Source: Deltaproteobacteria bacterium (lineage in GTDB: Bacteria > Myxococcota_C > UBA6777). Taken from it: a DNA stretch of 36,607 nt. Shown here in pieces: positions 22,442-31,535 of the stretch (its first letter is position 1; every line of letters begins with the position of its first letter). The DNA is taken from NCBI GenBank assembly GCA_002731275.1, contig PCBK01000030.1, positions 1 through 36,607 of the forward strand, written 5' to 3'. The notes under the pieces were generated by a model that saw only the letters and a list, made by a program, of their open reading frames with translations, made no database searches and was not told where the DNA came from. The translations under genes and the position numbers were made by a program.

Positions 22442-25432
22442 TTGCTTACGTTACCTTTGCTATCAGACAGTCCCAACAAGAAAAGAACATCCTCACTCAG
22501 ACTCATCGCCTGCTTGTATATCACGTTGTTGACGCTCATGATGTTTGCCCAACCTGTCGCAGCCCAAGATATTTTAGGTACGTTGACAGGAGGCAACTCC
22601 AACAAGTCGAGTTTTCATATCTCGACACCATCGCAACGCATCGTCAAATCACTAAACCAACGACTCAAAGTTGTCGATAAACAGCTCGAAGAAGCGCACA
22701 AGCAAGAAGCACAACTCGACAAACGGATACAACGAGACCGCAAACATCTCGAGCAGCTCTCCAAAAAGCTCAAGCACACTTCGTTGCGGCACCTCTTCCA
22801 ACTCTTTTACACACGCAAACAACAATATCTCCTCGGTATGGGCAGACTGCAAGTTGCGATGTTATCGCACATCCAAAACATCAAGATCTTGCACGCACAG
22901 ATCAAGCAGCGCGCTTCAATGAGAACCAAGACGGACACTTGGTTGCAGGAAAAATACAAGTCAGCCAAAGACCCAAAAGCCCTTGATCTGGATGTCCAGA
23001 CACTCCAAAGCGCGATCAAAAAAGAAACCGAAGAGCGAAACATACTCTCAAAAAGTATCAAGCAATTTGAGACATCACTAGAACGCTCAAGAGAAACCTT
23101 AGACAAAACAAAAAGAAAACTTCTGAAGCTTGCACCTGTCGATCCAGAATCTCCAAAACCCTCGACTCTTCCATCGACAAAACCATCCGTCAAACAACGA
23201 AATGAGCTGCAGCGTGTCAAACAAAAGTGGATCCAATTGTACTGGCAAGAAGAGATACTTCGCTTAACATACCTCTACCACCAACTTCAGTTTGATTGGT
23301 TTACGCTGCGAAAAAAAGACCAACAAGTCGAATTCAATACACTCGACCATCGCATCAAGATGCGAACCTTTATCCTCAACGAGATCAAGCGACAACGAAA
23401 AACGTTGCTGTCTCACACACGAGAAGGATTGCTCTTTTTTCGTCCTCACCTCTTTGCTCCCGAGCAATGGAAGCAATTCCGAACACACTTTGAAAAGACG
23501 CTCAAAACTTCCACTCCACACTTTCAAGTCCTGCGAATCCAGGTCCGCGACCATCTCAAAAAGACCAAGGGAGGTGTCGTCTTGCAGTGGGTGTTGTTTA
23601 GCCTCTTCTTGCTGCTCGTCGTGTACTTTGTGGTCTCATTCATCCGAAGACGCTTGAAAGCAGCGATCATACGGCTCGCAGAGCGAAAGGAAGCAGGTAA
23701 CGTCACGCACCGGTTCTGGCACGCGATGCTATTGGCCTTACGTAGCCTCCGGAAAGTGACCCCATATGTGGGTGGTATTTTGTTGCTGTGGGTTGCGTTG
23801 TACTACGTCCCGCTCCCTGTTGTGTGGGAAGATCTATTCCTGCTCTTGTGTATCTCATTGGTCGCGTTTGTCCTGTACTCAGCGTTGATAGGTCAACTTT
23901 TCTCTCCCATCGAAGCTGAACGGTATTTGCAAAACATCGATAAAGAAGGCGCACGTCGTTTTCGCATCGTGTTCCTCGTCATAGGTGCGCTCTCAGCGCT
24001 CTACTTTTGGGGCACACAGTGGCTCAGTCAGCTTGGCTTCCCCAACTTTTCTCTACGCTATCTCAACCTGATCTTCTACGGAATTGTTGTCATCGGGTGT
24101 TTGTTACTGCTCCTCAACAAAGACACCATGTTGACGTTGATCCCCTCTGATACACAACTGGGACGGACAGTGATCGTCTTTGTCTACCGCGTGTATAACT
24201 GGATCTTCCTGTTTATTTTGGGATTATACGGTTTGTACGTCTGGGGATATGTCAACCTGGCATCGTACATCGCCCGCGGGTTGGTCTTGAGCCTCATACT
24301 TATATCGACGATTGTCGCGCTCGCGAGGCTGGCCTGGACGTTGAACTTGTGGACATTTGGCTTTGTCAAAGGAGAAGGCGGCCTGATCCAGGTCGAGAAG
24401 AAGTGGGCGAGAAACCTCCTGCGTATGACACAAGCCTCTATGGTCGCCTTGTTGAGTCTGTTTGGATTCAGCGTATTGCTCGAAATATGGGGGATCGCAA
24501 ATGGTTTTTGGACCCTCTTTCAGCTTCCTCTGATCCCCTTTGTTCAGGTCCAGGATACACAGATTAACCTGCTCTCCCTGCTCAAGTTTGTCCTCTCTGT
24601 TGGGGTCGCATTTTTCCTCTCACATTTCATCCGCAAACGCCTTACAAGTCTTGTCTACCCAGCTCTTCGACTGTCTGCGTCCAATCAGCACGCGGCCAAC
24701 ACAATCATCGTGTATCTCATCATCACGGTGGGGATTTTGGTCGGTCTTCAGTGGATGGGGGTTGGGATCGGTGTCCTCGCAGTCTTTGCAGGTATCGTCG
24801 GTATCGGGATCGGTTTTGGACTCCAAAACATTATGAGTAACTTTATCTCGGGGTTGATCATCACCTTTGGCCAACCTTTCAAGGTCGGAGACCTTATCGA
24901 GGTCGGTGGCATCATGGGTGAGGTCTTGGAGATCAGTATTCGCAGTACAACAGTCGAGACATACGACTACCGGATTGTCCTGGTACCCAACTCCGAAATT
25001 CTCACCACAAAACTGATCAACTGGAGTATGGGCAAACCCTATGTCTGTGTGCCGATGGAGGTCGGTGTCGCGTACGGAAGTGACGTCGCGCTTGTGAAAA
25101 AGCTTCTGCTTGAAATCGCGGATGCTCACCCAGACGTACTCAAAACGCCTTCACCAGATGTAAGGTTTCAAGAGTTTGGGAGTGACTCATTACTCTTCCG
25201 CGTCTGGGTCAATGTCAACGATCCAATGGCTCGTTTCAAGGTCATCAGTGAGCTGCGCTTCAAAACCGATGAAGTGTTTGCCAAGCATGATGTCGTCATC
25301 GCGTTCCCACAAAGAGATATCCACCTCAACCCTGCACTCGAAGAAGCTGCTGTACGCTCACTTCAAGCCTGGTCTACACGTCCAGAGCCTGCACAAACAA
25401 CCGAGCCAAAGACCAAAGGAGACCCCTCATGA
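22442..25432 (+). CDS. Large MscS-family mechanosensitive channel, copy 2
   Basis: A 996-residue protein from TTG 22442. The signal peptide has a basic n-region (NKKRTSSLR), a hydrophobic core and a cleavage site after PVAA. A periplasmic coiled coil (about 55-370) has a Pro/Ser/Thr linker (PKPSTLPSTKPS). About ten membrane helices start near residue 378. The pore helix and beta domain read GVLAVFAGIVGIGIGFGLQN and FGQPFKVGDLIEVGG, followed by the cytosolic domain. The MscS core fits the canonical pattern more closely than copy 1 (channel opening on membrane tension). The frame is open from 22301, but the promoter, Shine-Dalgarno and signal peptide all favour 22442. Its stop overlaps the corA start (ATGA), so the two are translationally coupled. 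Confidence 0.93.
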   Translation: MLTLPLLSDSPNKKRTSSLRLIACLYITLLTLMMFAQPVAAQDILGTLTGGNSNKSSFHISTPSQRIVKSLNQRLKVVDKQLEEAHKQEAQLDKRIQRDRKHLEQLSKKLKHTSLRHLFQLFYTRKQQYLLGMGRLQVAMLSHIQNIKILHAQIKQRASMRTKTDTWLQEKYKSAKDPKALDLDVQTLQSAIKKETEERNILSKSIKQFETSLERSRETLDKTKRKLLKLAPVDPESPKPSTLPSTKPSVKQRNELQRVKQKWIQLYWQEEILRLTYLYHQLQFDWFTLRKKDQQVEFNTLDHRIKMRTFILNEIKRQRKTLLSHTREGLLFFRPHLFAPEQWKQFRTHFEKTLKTSTPHFQVLRIQVRDHLKKTKGGVVLQWVLFSLFLLLVVYFVVSFIRRRLKAAIIRLAERKEAGNVTHRFWHAMLLALRSLRKVTPYVGGILLLWVALYYVPLPVVWEDLFLLLCISLVAFVLYSALIGQLFSPIEAERYLQNIDKEGARRFRIVFLVIGALSALYFWGTQWLSQLGFPNFSLRYLNLIFYGIVVIGCLLLLLNKDTMLTLIPSDTQLGRTVIVFVYRVYNWIFLFILGLYGLYVWGYVNLASYIARGLVLSLILISTIVALARLAWTLNLWTFGFVKGEGGLIQVEKKWARNLLRMTQASMVALLSLFGFSVLLEIWGIANGFWTLFQLPLIPFVQVQDTQINLLSLLKFVLSVGVAFFLSHFIRKRLTSLVYPALRLSASNQHAANTIIVYLIITVGILVGLQWMGVGIGVLAVFAGIVGIGIGFGLQNIMSNFISGLIITFGQPFKVGDLIEVGGIMGEVLEISIRSTTVETYDYRIVLVPNSEILTTKLINWSMGKPYVCVPMEVGVAYGSDVALVKKLLLEIADAHPDVLKTPSPDVRFQEFGSDSLLFRVWVNVNDPMARFKVISELRFKTDEVFAKHDVVIAFPQRDIHLNPALEEAAVRSLQAWSTRPEPAQTTEPKTKGDPS

Positions 25433-26418
25433 GCACACAAGTTCGCTGGCACATCTACAACGCTGAGAACGTCGAACACCACACATTCGAGCAAGCTCCA
25501 GAGCAGTGGCCGGAGATCCAAAAAGGACGCGTCCTTTGGCTTGACGTCGTGGGACTCAACGCAGAGATGATGAAGCAGCTCAAAGAGCAATACTCCATCC
25601 ACCATCTCATCGCCGAGGACATGCTCAACACTCGACAGCGACCAAAATTCGAACGATATGAAAGTTCGGAGTTTATCACGATCAAGATGCTCCAAAAAGA
25701 ACGAGACTCGTCCTTTGAAGAGCACGAACAATTGAGTATCTTTTTCCGAGAAGGTCTCGTCCTCACTGTTCAGGAAAAACCTGGGGATGTCTTCGCCTCC
25801 GTTCGTGAACGCATCGAAGAAAACAAAGGACGCATTCGAAAACGCGAAGAAGATTACCTCGTCTACGCACTGCTCGACTGTGTCATCGATGAATACCTCC
25901 AGTTTGCCGACATCCTTGAGAACCGCTCGGAACAACTCGAAGCGAACTTGCTCCGAGATGAAGACAACGACATCAAGACCTGCTATGCGTTTCGCAACGA
26001 GCTCCACAGATTCAAGAGGATGTCACGCGCAACCATCGACATGCTCAAGCGCTTGATGGAACATATCCAAGAAGATGAGCACACACGCTTTCAAGGGACC
26101 ACCAAGGTCTACCTGCGCGATGTTCATGATCATGCGATGTCCTTTTCACAAAACATCGAAGAGTTGCAAGAACAGTGCAACAGCTTGATCGAGCTGTACT
26201 ACGCTCAAATCAACGATGGTATGGGACGTGTCATGAAGGTTCTCGCGGTCATCTCCACGATCTTCCTCCCCCTCAACCTGCTCGCAGCCGTCTACGGCAT
26301 GAACTTCACGCACATGCCCGAACTCAAGTACAAGTGGGGATACTATATACTCCTCGGAACAATGGGCTTTATCGTGGCAAGTATGCTCTCGTTATTCAAG
26401 TACAAAAAGTGGTTCTAG
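25429..26418 (+). CDS. corA: CorA-family divalent cation transporter
   Basis: A 329-residue protein. A soluble N-terminal domain and long stalk helix (to about 265) lead to two C-terminal membrane helices. The first ends in the signature YGMNF (289-293), followed by a short loop (THMPELKYKW) and the last helix ending KKWF. CorA pentamers carry Mg2+ (and Co2+/Ni2+) across the inner membrane. The length is typical. The start ATG overlaps the stop of the MscS gene as ATGA, so synthesis is coupled, and both would be driven by the sigma-54 promoter at 22383. This links ion balance to osmotic-tension release (inference). Confidence 0.94.
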   Translation: MSTQVRWHIYNAENVEHHTFEQAPEQWPEIQKGRVLWLDVVGLNAEMMKQLKEQYSIHHLIAEDMLNTRQRPKFERYESSEFITIKMLQKERDSSFEEHEQLSIFFREGLVLTVQEKPGDVFASVRERIEENKGRIRKREEDYLVYALLDCVIDEYLQFADILENRSEQLEANLLRDEDNDIKTCYAFRNELHRFKRMSRATIDMLKRLMEHIQEDEHTRFQGTTKVYLRDVHDHAMSFSQNIEELQEQCNSLIELYYAQINDGMGRVMKVLAVISTIFLPLNLLAAVYGMNFTHMPELKYKWGYYILLGTMGFIVASMLSLFKYKKWF

Positions 26419-26455
26419 GCTATCCAAGCACAAAGGACCACGCGCTGAGACTGCG

Positions 26456-28228
26456 CTAGCAATCAGTGCTTTTTGCAATGTCATCAACGCCCTCTCGTTG
26501 AAGTCCCTCTAAAGAGAGGATGTACGTGCGGTTGTTGGAATGCTTTGCTTGCTCAAGAGCGTCCAATCCTGCTGCCATAAAATCCTCTGCATCTTGCGCA
26601 TGCAATGGCCAGATCGCCATCCCCAAATGAAAAGAATGTTCAAACTCCTTTTCACCGATGAAAAGGGGCTTTGCAAACGCCTCCTCGCAGCGCAAACACA
26701 GCGAAAGACACTCTTCTGTGGTCTCCGCTTCTTCTACCAACACAGCAAACGTACCTCCCCCCAAACGTGCAACGGTATCGAACTCATCTAAACACCCGAT
26801 GAGTCGACTGGCAAGCCCCTTTAGAACCTTATCTCCCGATGAAAATCCCTGTGTATCGTTGATACGCTTGAGATTCTTTACATCGAAAAGTAACAATGTA
26901 AGCAGCCTGTTATTTCGCTTCCCTCGTGCGATGGCCTTCTTCATGCTCTCTTTGAAGGTCTGAAGGTTGGCGACCTGCGTGAGTGGATCTAGACCTGCGA
27001 GCACCTCTTCTTTTTTCTGCTGACGCAGTACATACCGCATCGTACGCTCAAGCAACGAAGCAGTTAACTCATCCTTATCAAAGTACGCCGCAAATCCCAC
27101 GTCCATAGCTTGCAAATCGAGGGAGTAGCTGCCCATCCCTGTGAGCAAAATAAATGGGAACGTGTATCCACGTTCATGTGCAAAAGATTGAAGTTGGAAG
27201 GCATCATCCGCCCCCAAGTGATAATCTGTGATACACAATGTCGGTGCACGCTCCAACAACATACTCTTGGCCTCATCGAGTGAGCTGGCATGTCGAAAGG
27301 AGTATGAACCAATGCGCTCCTCATCGAGAAGATTGCGGATAAACAACATATCGACTTCGTCGTCCTCGACGAGCAAAATGTCGATCGTGGGGAGTGAGAG
27401 TTCCGAACATAACGTCTTCTCTCTCACCATCTGTCCAAAAAATGCCGGCTCGCGCTGAAATTGTTCAATGAGCCAGCTAAAAACCTTCACAAGCTCCATC
27501 CACTGCCGATTTGAGGGTTCCCCAACAGCGAGCATGGTACTAAGCTTAAGCTCAAGTAGATCAAGCACAGGGGGCACAAACTGCAAAGCAAAAGATGAAA
27601 ACTGCTCGCGCAGCTCACCGAGTGTTTCCTGGGAAACCACGAGCTCTTGGGGGTTTCTTTTTTTGTAGGCATGAAAGAGTTGTGAGATGAGCAGGCGGAC
27701 ACCAAACCGTACATCAGCAGGTTGAGGGAGCTCTTTGTTGACCTCTCCAAGGATGTGGAGAGGTTCTTTTTCTTCGGGAGAAGTGTTCAAGCTGTTCAAG
27801 TCCCACGGCGCAGGATGTGTCGGTGCAGACTCTGCCTCTGCGAGAAGTCCTTGTCGATGATGAAGGAGAGACTCCTGAATCGCCTCCCACAACAAATCGT
27901 CAGGGGTGGTCTTGGGGATCACACGGCATAGTGCCTTGGCGGTCATCATTTGATGTCCAGGGTGGAAATCCATCAACACGGACAAAAAAATCAAGGGGCC
28001 ACGATATCCAACCCGACGCATCGTGTTGTGGAAGGAAGAGTCTTCGAGCAAGATCAACAACTCATCACAAACGATCAGCGCGATCGAGTGCGTTTTGATC
28101 AAAGTAACAGCCTCTGTCCAAGACTTGACAAACAACACATCTTCGTTCGCCTTCGAAAACAACCGCTCAAGACGTTGGCGTGTGAAAGCTTCATCTTCAA
28201 TTACCAAAATAGAATCATAAGAGGTCAA
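26456..28228 (-). CDS. Two-receiver regulator with degenerate GGDEF domain, paralog 1
   Basis: About 590 residues. Receiver 1 (about 5-120; IEDE, then IVCDELLILLEDSSFH) is atypical. A helical middle region (about 165-275) is shared with paralog 2. Receiver 2 (about 281-402) is canonical (LLVEDDEVD, Asp335 in CITDYHLG, LLTGMGS, FDKDE). The C-terminal GGDEF domain has GGGTF in place of GGDEF and lacks the RxxD inhibitory site, so diguanylate cyclase activity is unlikely; it may bind GTP or c-di-GMP partners. TTG 28228 is chosen because AAGGAG ends 8 nt upstream; the in-frame GTG 28237 overlaps that site. A sigma-70-like promoter lies about 100 nt upstream. Divergent from the active cyclase gene at 28468. 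Confidence 0.88.
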   Translation of the reverse strand: MTSYDSILVIEDEAFTRQRLERLFSKANEDVLFVKSWTEAVTLIKTHSIALIVCDELLILLEDSSFHNTMRRVGYRGPLIFLSVLMDFHPGHQMMTAKALCRVIPKTTPDDLLWEAIQESLLHHRQGLLAEAESAPTHPAPWDLNSLNTSPEEKEPLHILGEVNKELPQPADVRFGVRLLISQLFHAYKKRNPQELVVSQETLGELREQFSSFALQFVPPVLDLLELKLSTMLAVGEPSNRQWMELVKVFSWLIEQFQREPAFFGQMVREKTLCSELSLPTIDILLVEDDEVDMLFIRNLLDEERIGSYSFRHASSLDEAKSMLLERAPTLCITDYHLGADDAFQLQSFAHERGYTFPFILLTGMGSYSLDLQAMDVGFAAYFDKDELTASLLERTMRYVLRQQKKEEVLAGLDPLTQVANLQTFKESMKKAIARGKRNNRLLTLLLFDVKNLKRINDTQGFSSGDKVLKGLASRLIGCLDEFDTVARLGGGTFAVLVEEAETTEECLSLCLRCEEAFAKPLFIGEKEFEHSFHLGMAIWPLHAQDAEDFMAAGLDALEQAKHSNNRTYILSLEGLQREGVDDIAKSTDC

Positions 28229-28236
28229 AATACACA

Positions 28237-28242
28237 CTCCTT
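28237..28242 (-). promoter_or_regulatory. Ribosome-binding site selecting TTG 28228
   Basis: On the minus strand AAGGAG (28242 to 28237) is followed by 8 nt and TTG 28228. The alternative GTG at 28237 begins inside the site. Confidence 0.55.
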
Positions 28243-28337
28243 CATGCTCTCACGCCGCTACACTTCGCATATCCCCGCAAACACTCCAAGGTGTCGAAAA
28301 CAATCAGCGCAAAGTGGGATTTACTCTAACGGAGAGC

Positions 28338-28366
28338 ATTATAGCGTTGATGTGACCATTAGACAA
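28338..28366 (-). promoter_or_regulatory. Sigma-70-like promoter of the 28228 gene
   Basis: On the minus strand TTGTCT (28366-28361), a 17-bp spacer and a perfect TATAAT (28343-28338). Transcription would start near 28331, giving a leader of about 100 nt before TTG 28228. Confidence 0.6.
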
Positions 28367-28467
28367 GTGTGCAAAAAAAGTGAAACCTTGGCTGTGTTTT
28401 TGTGCTTGGATGACTATATTCTCACGAGAGACCCAAAAAAGCATTTCGATACGAAAGGCCCCGACAG

Positions 28468-29385
28468 ATGAAACAAACACAATCACAAAAGCCGCCTCTG
28501 TCTTTCCAAGATCAACTCAACATCTTGTGTATTGACGACGATCAAGTTGACTACTTTGTCCTCAAATCCATGCTCAAAAGGAGTATGACAGAGCCCTACC
28601 AACTCGAATGGCAAAACTCCGCACACACAGGACTCAAAAGTCTTTTAAATGGAACATATGATGTTTGCTTGCTGGACTATCACCTCCCTCCTCATACGGG
28701 ATTTGAGATCCTTCAACAGGCGCAAGACCAAGGGAACCGAACACCTGTCATTATGTTGACAGGCAACGAGTCGCCAGATATCGACAAGCGCGCGATGGAG
28801 CAAGGAGTCTACGGCTTTTTACACAAAGAAGAGCTCGAACCAACACACCTCGAACGCACGATCCGGTACGCCCTCAAACATCACAAAACACAAGAGGAAC
28901 TGCGACACAAGTCAGAGCGCGATGCGCTTACTGGACTGTACAATATACAAGCCTTCCACGATATTGCAGAAGAGCGCCTCCAACACCTGCGTCTTCACGA
29001 CAAACAAGCAGCCCTCTTGTTTATCGATCTTGACAGATTCAAGCAGCTCAACGACCAACAAGGTCACCTTGCAGGTAACAAGTTCCTGCAATCACTCTCA
29101 CAAGCCCTCACGGTGAACCTACGCGCAACTGACCTTGTCGCGAGGGTTGGTGGCGATGAGTTTGTTGTACTTCTCGAAGAGATCCCCTCTCTCGACGTCG
29201 CCTACCAAGTCGCCCAACGTCTCATGTCCCTTCCAAAGAGCATCTCCACAAACGTCGGGATGAGCATTGGTATCTCCATGTTCCCGCAGGACAGCCACAC
29301 TCTGCACGGTTTGCTCATGTGTGCGGACAAAGCCATGTACCAGAGAAAAAAAAGCGGCGGGCAAGGGATCAAGACATTCAGCTAA
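28468..29385 (+). CDS. Response regulator with intact GGDEF domain (diguanylate cyclase)
   Basis: A 305-residue protein. The receiver domain (17-140) has IDDDQVD, phosphoacceptor Asp70 in CLLDYHLPP, LTGNES and Lys120. The GGDEF domain (150-305) has RDALTGLYN, FIDLDRFKQLND and an intact GGDEF motif (228-232), with the inhibitory RxxD (RATD, 219-222) five residues before it. This is the pattern of an active, feedback-inhibited enzyme that makes c-di-GMP from two GTP when phosphorylated. AAAGG precedes ATG 28468. The gene stands alone on the plus strand, divergent from paralog 1 and converging on the histidine-kinase operon. It is the only GGDEF protein here with all catalytic residues. Confidence 0.95.
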   Translation: MKQTQSQKPPLSFQDQLNILCIDDDQVDYFVLKSMLKRSMTEPYQLEWQNSAHTGLKSLLNGTYDVCLLDYHLPPHTGFEILQQAQDQGNRTPVIMLTGNESPDIDKRAMEQGVYGFLHKEELEPTHLERTIRYALKHHKTQEELRHKSERDALTGLYNIQAFHDIAEERLQHLRLHDKQAALLFIDLDRFKQLNDQQGHLAGNKFLQSLSQALTVNLRATDLVARVGGDEFVVLLEEIPSLDVAYQVAQRLMSLPKSISTNVGMSIGISMFPQDSHTLHGLLMCADKAMYQRKKSGGQGIKTFS

Positions 29386-29388
29386 CCA

Positions 29389-29412
29389 GACAGCCCAACA
29401 CATAAGGCTGTC
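29389..29412 (+). terminator. Hairpin just after the cyclase gene
   Basis: GACAGCC (29389-29395), a 10-nt loop, GGCTGTC (29406-29412), starting 4 nt after the stop codon. It is a perfect 7-bp stem between convergent genes. There is no T-run, so it may stabilise the transcript end rather than terminate by itself. Confidence 0.4.
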
Positions 29413-29532
29413 GGCTGTACATTTGGAAGGGGTTTTCCGGTGGTTCAGAGAAACGCACACACGACATCGCGTTTCCCCTTGTAGAATCATATCATCCGAC
29501 CTTCACACCGTCTTCCTCTAGTGGTCGCGCGA

Positions 29533-29952
29533 CTACGGACTCTCGCAAAACTCTCCGTATTGTTTGAGAAACCCCAAAAATCGACTTAAACCAGCGGAGT
29601 CTCCAGGCTTCACGACATACCCCGTCGCAAAAGACCGGTACGCCATCTCCACATCTTGCCTTGCGTCAGAAGAGGAGAGAATAAACACAGGGCTCTTTTG
29701 TAACCTTGGATCCTTTCGAATCTCCTGTAGCAATGTGATACCGTCCATGATCGGCATCTTCAAGTCAGACACCACGATTGGGACATCATGCTCTTGCTTG
29801 GTTTTCAGAAGTTCGAGCGCTTCCTTTCCGTTCGAACACTGCTCGAAAGAGCACTCTAAGCCGCTTTTACGAAGCGCCCTTTTAAACCCCATAACATCGA
29901 CGACATCATCTTCTACAAGTAAGATTTTGAGTGGTTTTCTACGTTGAAGCAT
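29533..29952 (-). CDS. Single-domain response regulator (Rcp1-like)
   Basis: A 139-residue stand-alone receiver. The acidic pocket is E14-D15-D16 (LLVEDDVVD), the phosphoacceptor Asp63 lies in VVSDLKMPIMDG, the hydroxyl switch is in ILSSSD (93-95) and the conserved Lys is K115 (VVKPG). The VEDD-x2-D start and overall length match the Rcp1 type, which partners phytochrome-like and related histidine kinases. It starts 12 bp after the histidine-kinase stop with AAGGAG upstream, so it is the obvious phosphotransfer partner. It has no output domain and must act through protein contacts. Confidence 0.93.
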   Translation of the reverse strand: MLQRRKPLKILLVEDDVVDVMGFKRALRKSGLECSFEQCSNGKEALELLKTKQEHDVPIVVSDLKMPIMDGITLLQEIRKDPRLQKSPVFILSSSDARQDVEMAYRSFATGYVVKPGDSAGLSRFLGFLKQYGEFCESP

Positions 29953-29964
29953 CCTTGTCTCTCC

Positions 29965-31503
29965 TTATTTATCCATGTGTTTTGGCCAAGAGACGATAAA
30001 CGCACTCCCTTCGCCTGGAGTAGACTGCAAAGAGATACTCCCACCAACCGTATCCAGAACCTTTTTGACGATCGCCAATCCCATGCCGCTGACCTTCTTT
30101 TTCTTATTGGGATAGATACTTTGGAAGATTTGAAAAATCTTCTCATGGTAAACAGGATCAATTCCTGGACCATTATCTCTGACAGAGATCTCATAGAATG
30201 TCTGCGTTTCTTTCAGCGTGATCTGAATGTAAACATCATCGCCACAATGTTCAAATGCGTTGGCAATAAGATTGGACACAACACGTTGTAATGGGGCGAC
30301 AAAAGTCTCGATCTGACAGTCCTCTTCTGGAAATAGTATGCTCTTGTCAGATACACTATGGGGGACGACAAGTTCAGCGCACTCTCGCAGCAAAGTGAGG
30401 AGAGAGACCTGTTCGAGTTTATCTGTAAGCCGACCAGCACGTGAGTATAGCAGTAATCCATCGAGCATATCTCGCATCTGCGAGACGCGCTCGCGCATCA
30501 GCCGCATGTAACTCTCAAGCTCCTCCTTTTCCTCATCGTCGAGGGGGCTTTTTTGGCTTTGCTCGACGAGTTGTTGGACCCATTGTGAGAGATTGGTAAT
30601 GCCTCTCAGTGGCGCTTTAAGATCGTGTGAAACGACATATGCAAACTGTTCAAGCTCACGATTGGAGCGCAAGAGCTCTTCGGTCCGCTCTTCGACTTGT
30701 TGTTCAAGTCGCTCTCGCACATTGTGTCGCTCTGTGTCATCTCGTGTGACCTTTGCGTACGCAGTCACATGACCATCATCATCCGTGATGGCGTCTACCA
30801 CGACTGTCGCATAAAAAGTAGAGCCATCCTTGCGGATACTTATCCCCTGCGATGACCAAATCCCTTTTTCACGAGCTTCTTGTAGTGCGTTGGTGAGCTG
30901 TTCTCTCTCGCTTTCTGGATAAAAATGGGAGAAGTGCATTCCAACAGCTTCGGAGGCTGTGTAGCCTTTCAAACGTTCCGCACCGGTGTTCCAGCTTTGG
31001 ATGTACCCATCGGCGTCGATCATGTAGATGGCATACTCACTAACAGCCTCAAGCAAAGAGCGAAAACGCGCCTCGCTCTCACGAAGCGACACCTCTACGG
31101 CCTTCCGCGCCTCTATTTCGCGCTCCAACTCCTGCGGTGTCCGTAACGCCATCATCTTTGGCACGATAGGAATCAACACCAAGGCTGTCAGGACAGAGAC
31201 CCCCGCGGTTATAGCCTTCAACAGCCCTGCGAAGCGATAAATTGGATTCCAAAAGATAATCGCCTCGGTAAGGTGGGTGAGTCCACAGCAAAAAATGAAC
31301 AGCGCAAACAACACAAGCACATGAGGAAATGGAATGGCCCCTTGTTTCTTCTTTGCGAAAAATCCGAGCAGAATTGGAATCGTCATGTACGCCAAAAAAA
31401 TGAGCACATCTGAGGTAATATGTGTCCAACCGAGCAACTCGCTCCATGTCCCACAGTACCACCGCGCAGGAAATCCAGTCGCGTCAAATAGAGTCCAAAA
31501 CAT
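29965..31503 (-). CDS. ETR1-type (ethylene-receptor-like) PAS histidine kinase
   Basis: A 512-residue sensor kinase. The first 115 residues form three membrane helices that match the copper/ethylene-binding domain of plant ETR1 and cyanobacterial SynEtr1. Asp32 lies in ITSDVLIFLAYMTIP, and Cys73 and His77 lie in CCGLTH; these correspond to ETR1 Asp25, Cys65 and His69. A PAS domain (145-255) and coiled coil follow. HisKA has H293 (VSHDLKAPLRG) and the ATPase has the N box (VVSNLIANAFEH), VRDNGPGID and SGMGLAIVKK. All catalytic residues are present. GGAGC lies 8 nt before ATG 31503. It sits between a degenerate-GGDEF regulator (32 bp upstream) and an Rcp1-like receiver (12 bp downstream), in one probable operon. 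Actual ethylene binding is an inference from the ligand residues. Confidence 0.92.
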   Translation of the reverse strand: MFWTLFDATGFPARWYCGTWSELLGWTHITSDVLIFLAYMTIPILLGFFAKKKQGAIPFPHVLVLFALFIFCCGLTHLTEAIIFWNPIYRFAGLLKAITAGVSVLTALVLIPIVPKMMALRTPQELEREIEARKAVEVSLRESEARFRSLLEAVSEYAIYMIDADGYIQSWNTGAERLKGYTASEAVGMHFSHFYPESEREQLTNALQEAREKGIWSSQGISIRKDGSTFYATVVVDAITDDDGHVTAYAKVTRDDTERHNVRERLEQQVEERTEELLRSNRELEQFAYVVSHDLKAPLRGITNLSQWVQQLVEQSQKSPLDDEEKEELESYMRLMRERVSQMRDMLDGLLLYSRAGRLTDKLEQVSLLTLLRECAELVVPHSVSDKSILFPEEDCQIETFVAPLQRVVSNLIANAFEHCGDDVYIQITLKETQTFYEISVRDNGPGIDPVYHEKIFQIFQSIYPNKKKKVSGMGLAIVKKVLDTVGGSISLQSTPGEGSAFIVSWPKHMDK

Positions 31504-31535
31504 CGATCAGCTCCATTGTGTTGCAAAACAAATCG

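Noticed and set aside
18800-29414. 12-mer TAAGGCTGTCGG present at both 18800 and 29403
   Set aside because: The flanking sequences are unrelated and a single shared 12-mer is weak evidence for a repeat family.
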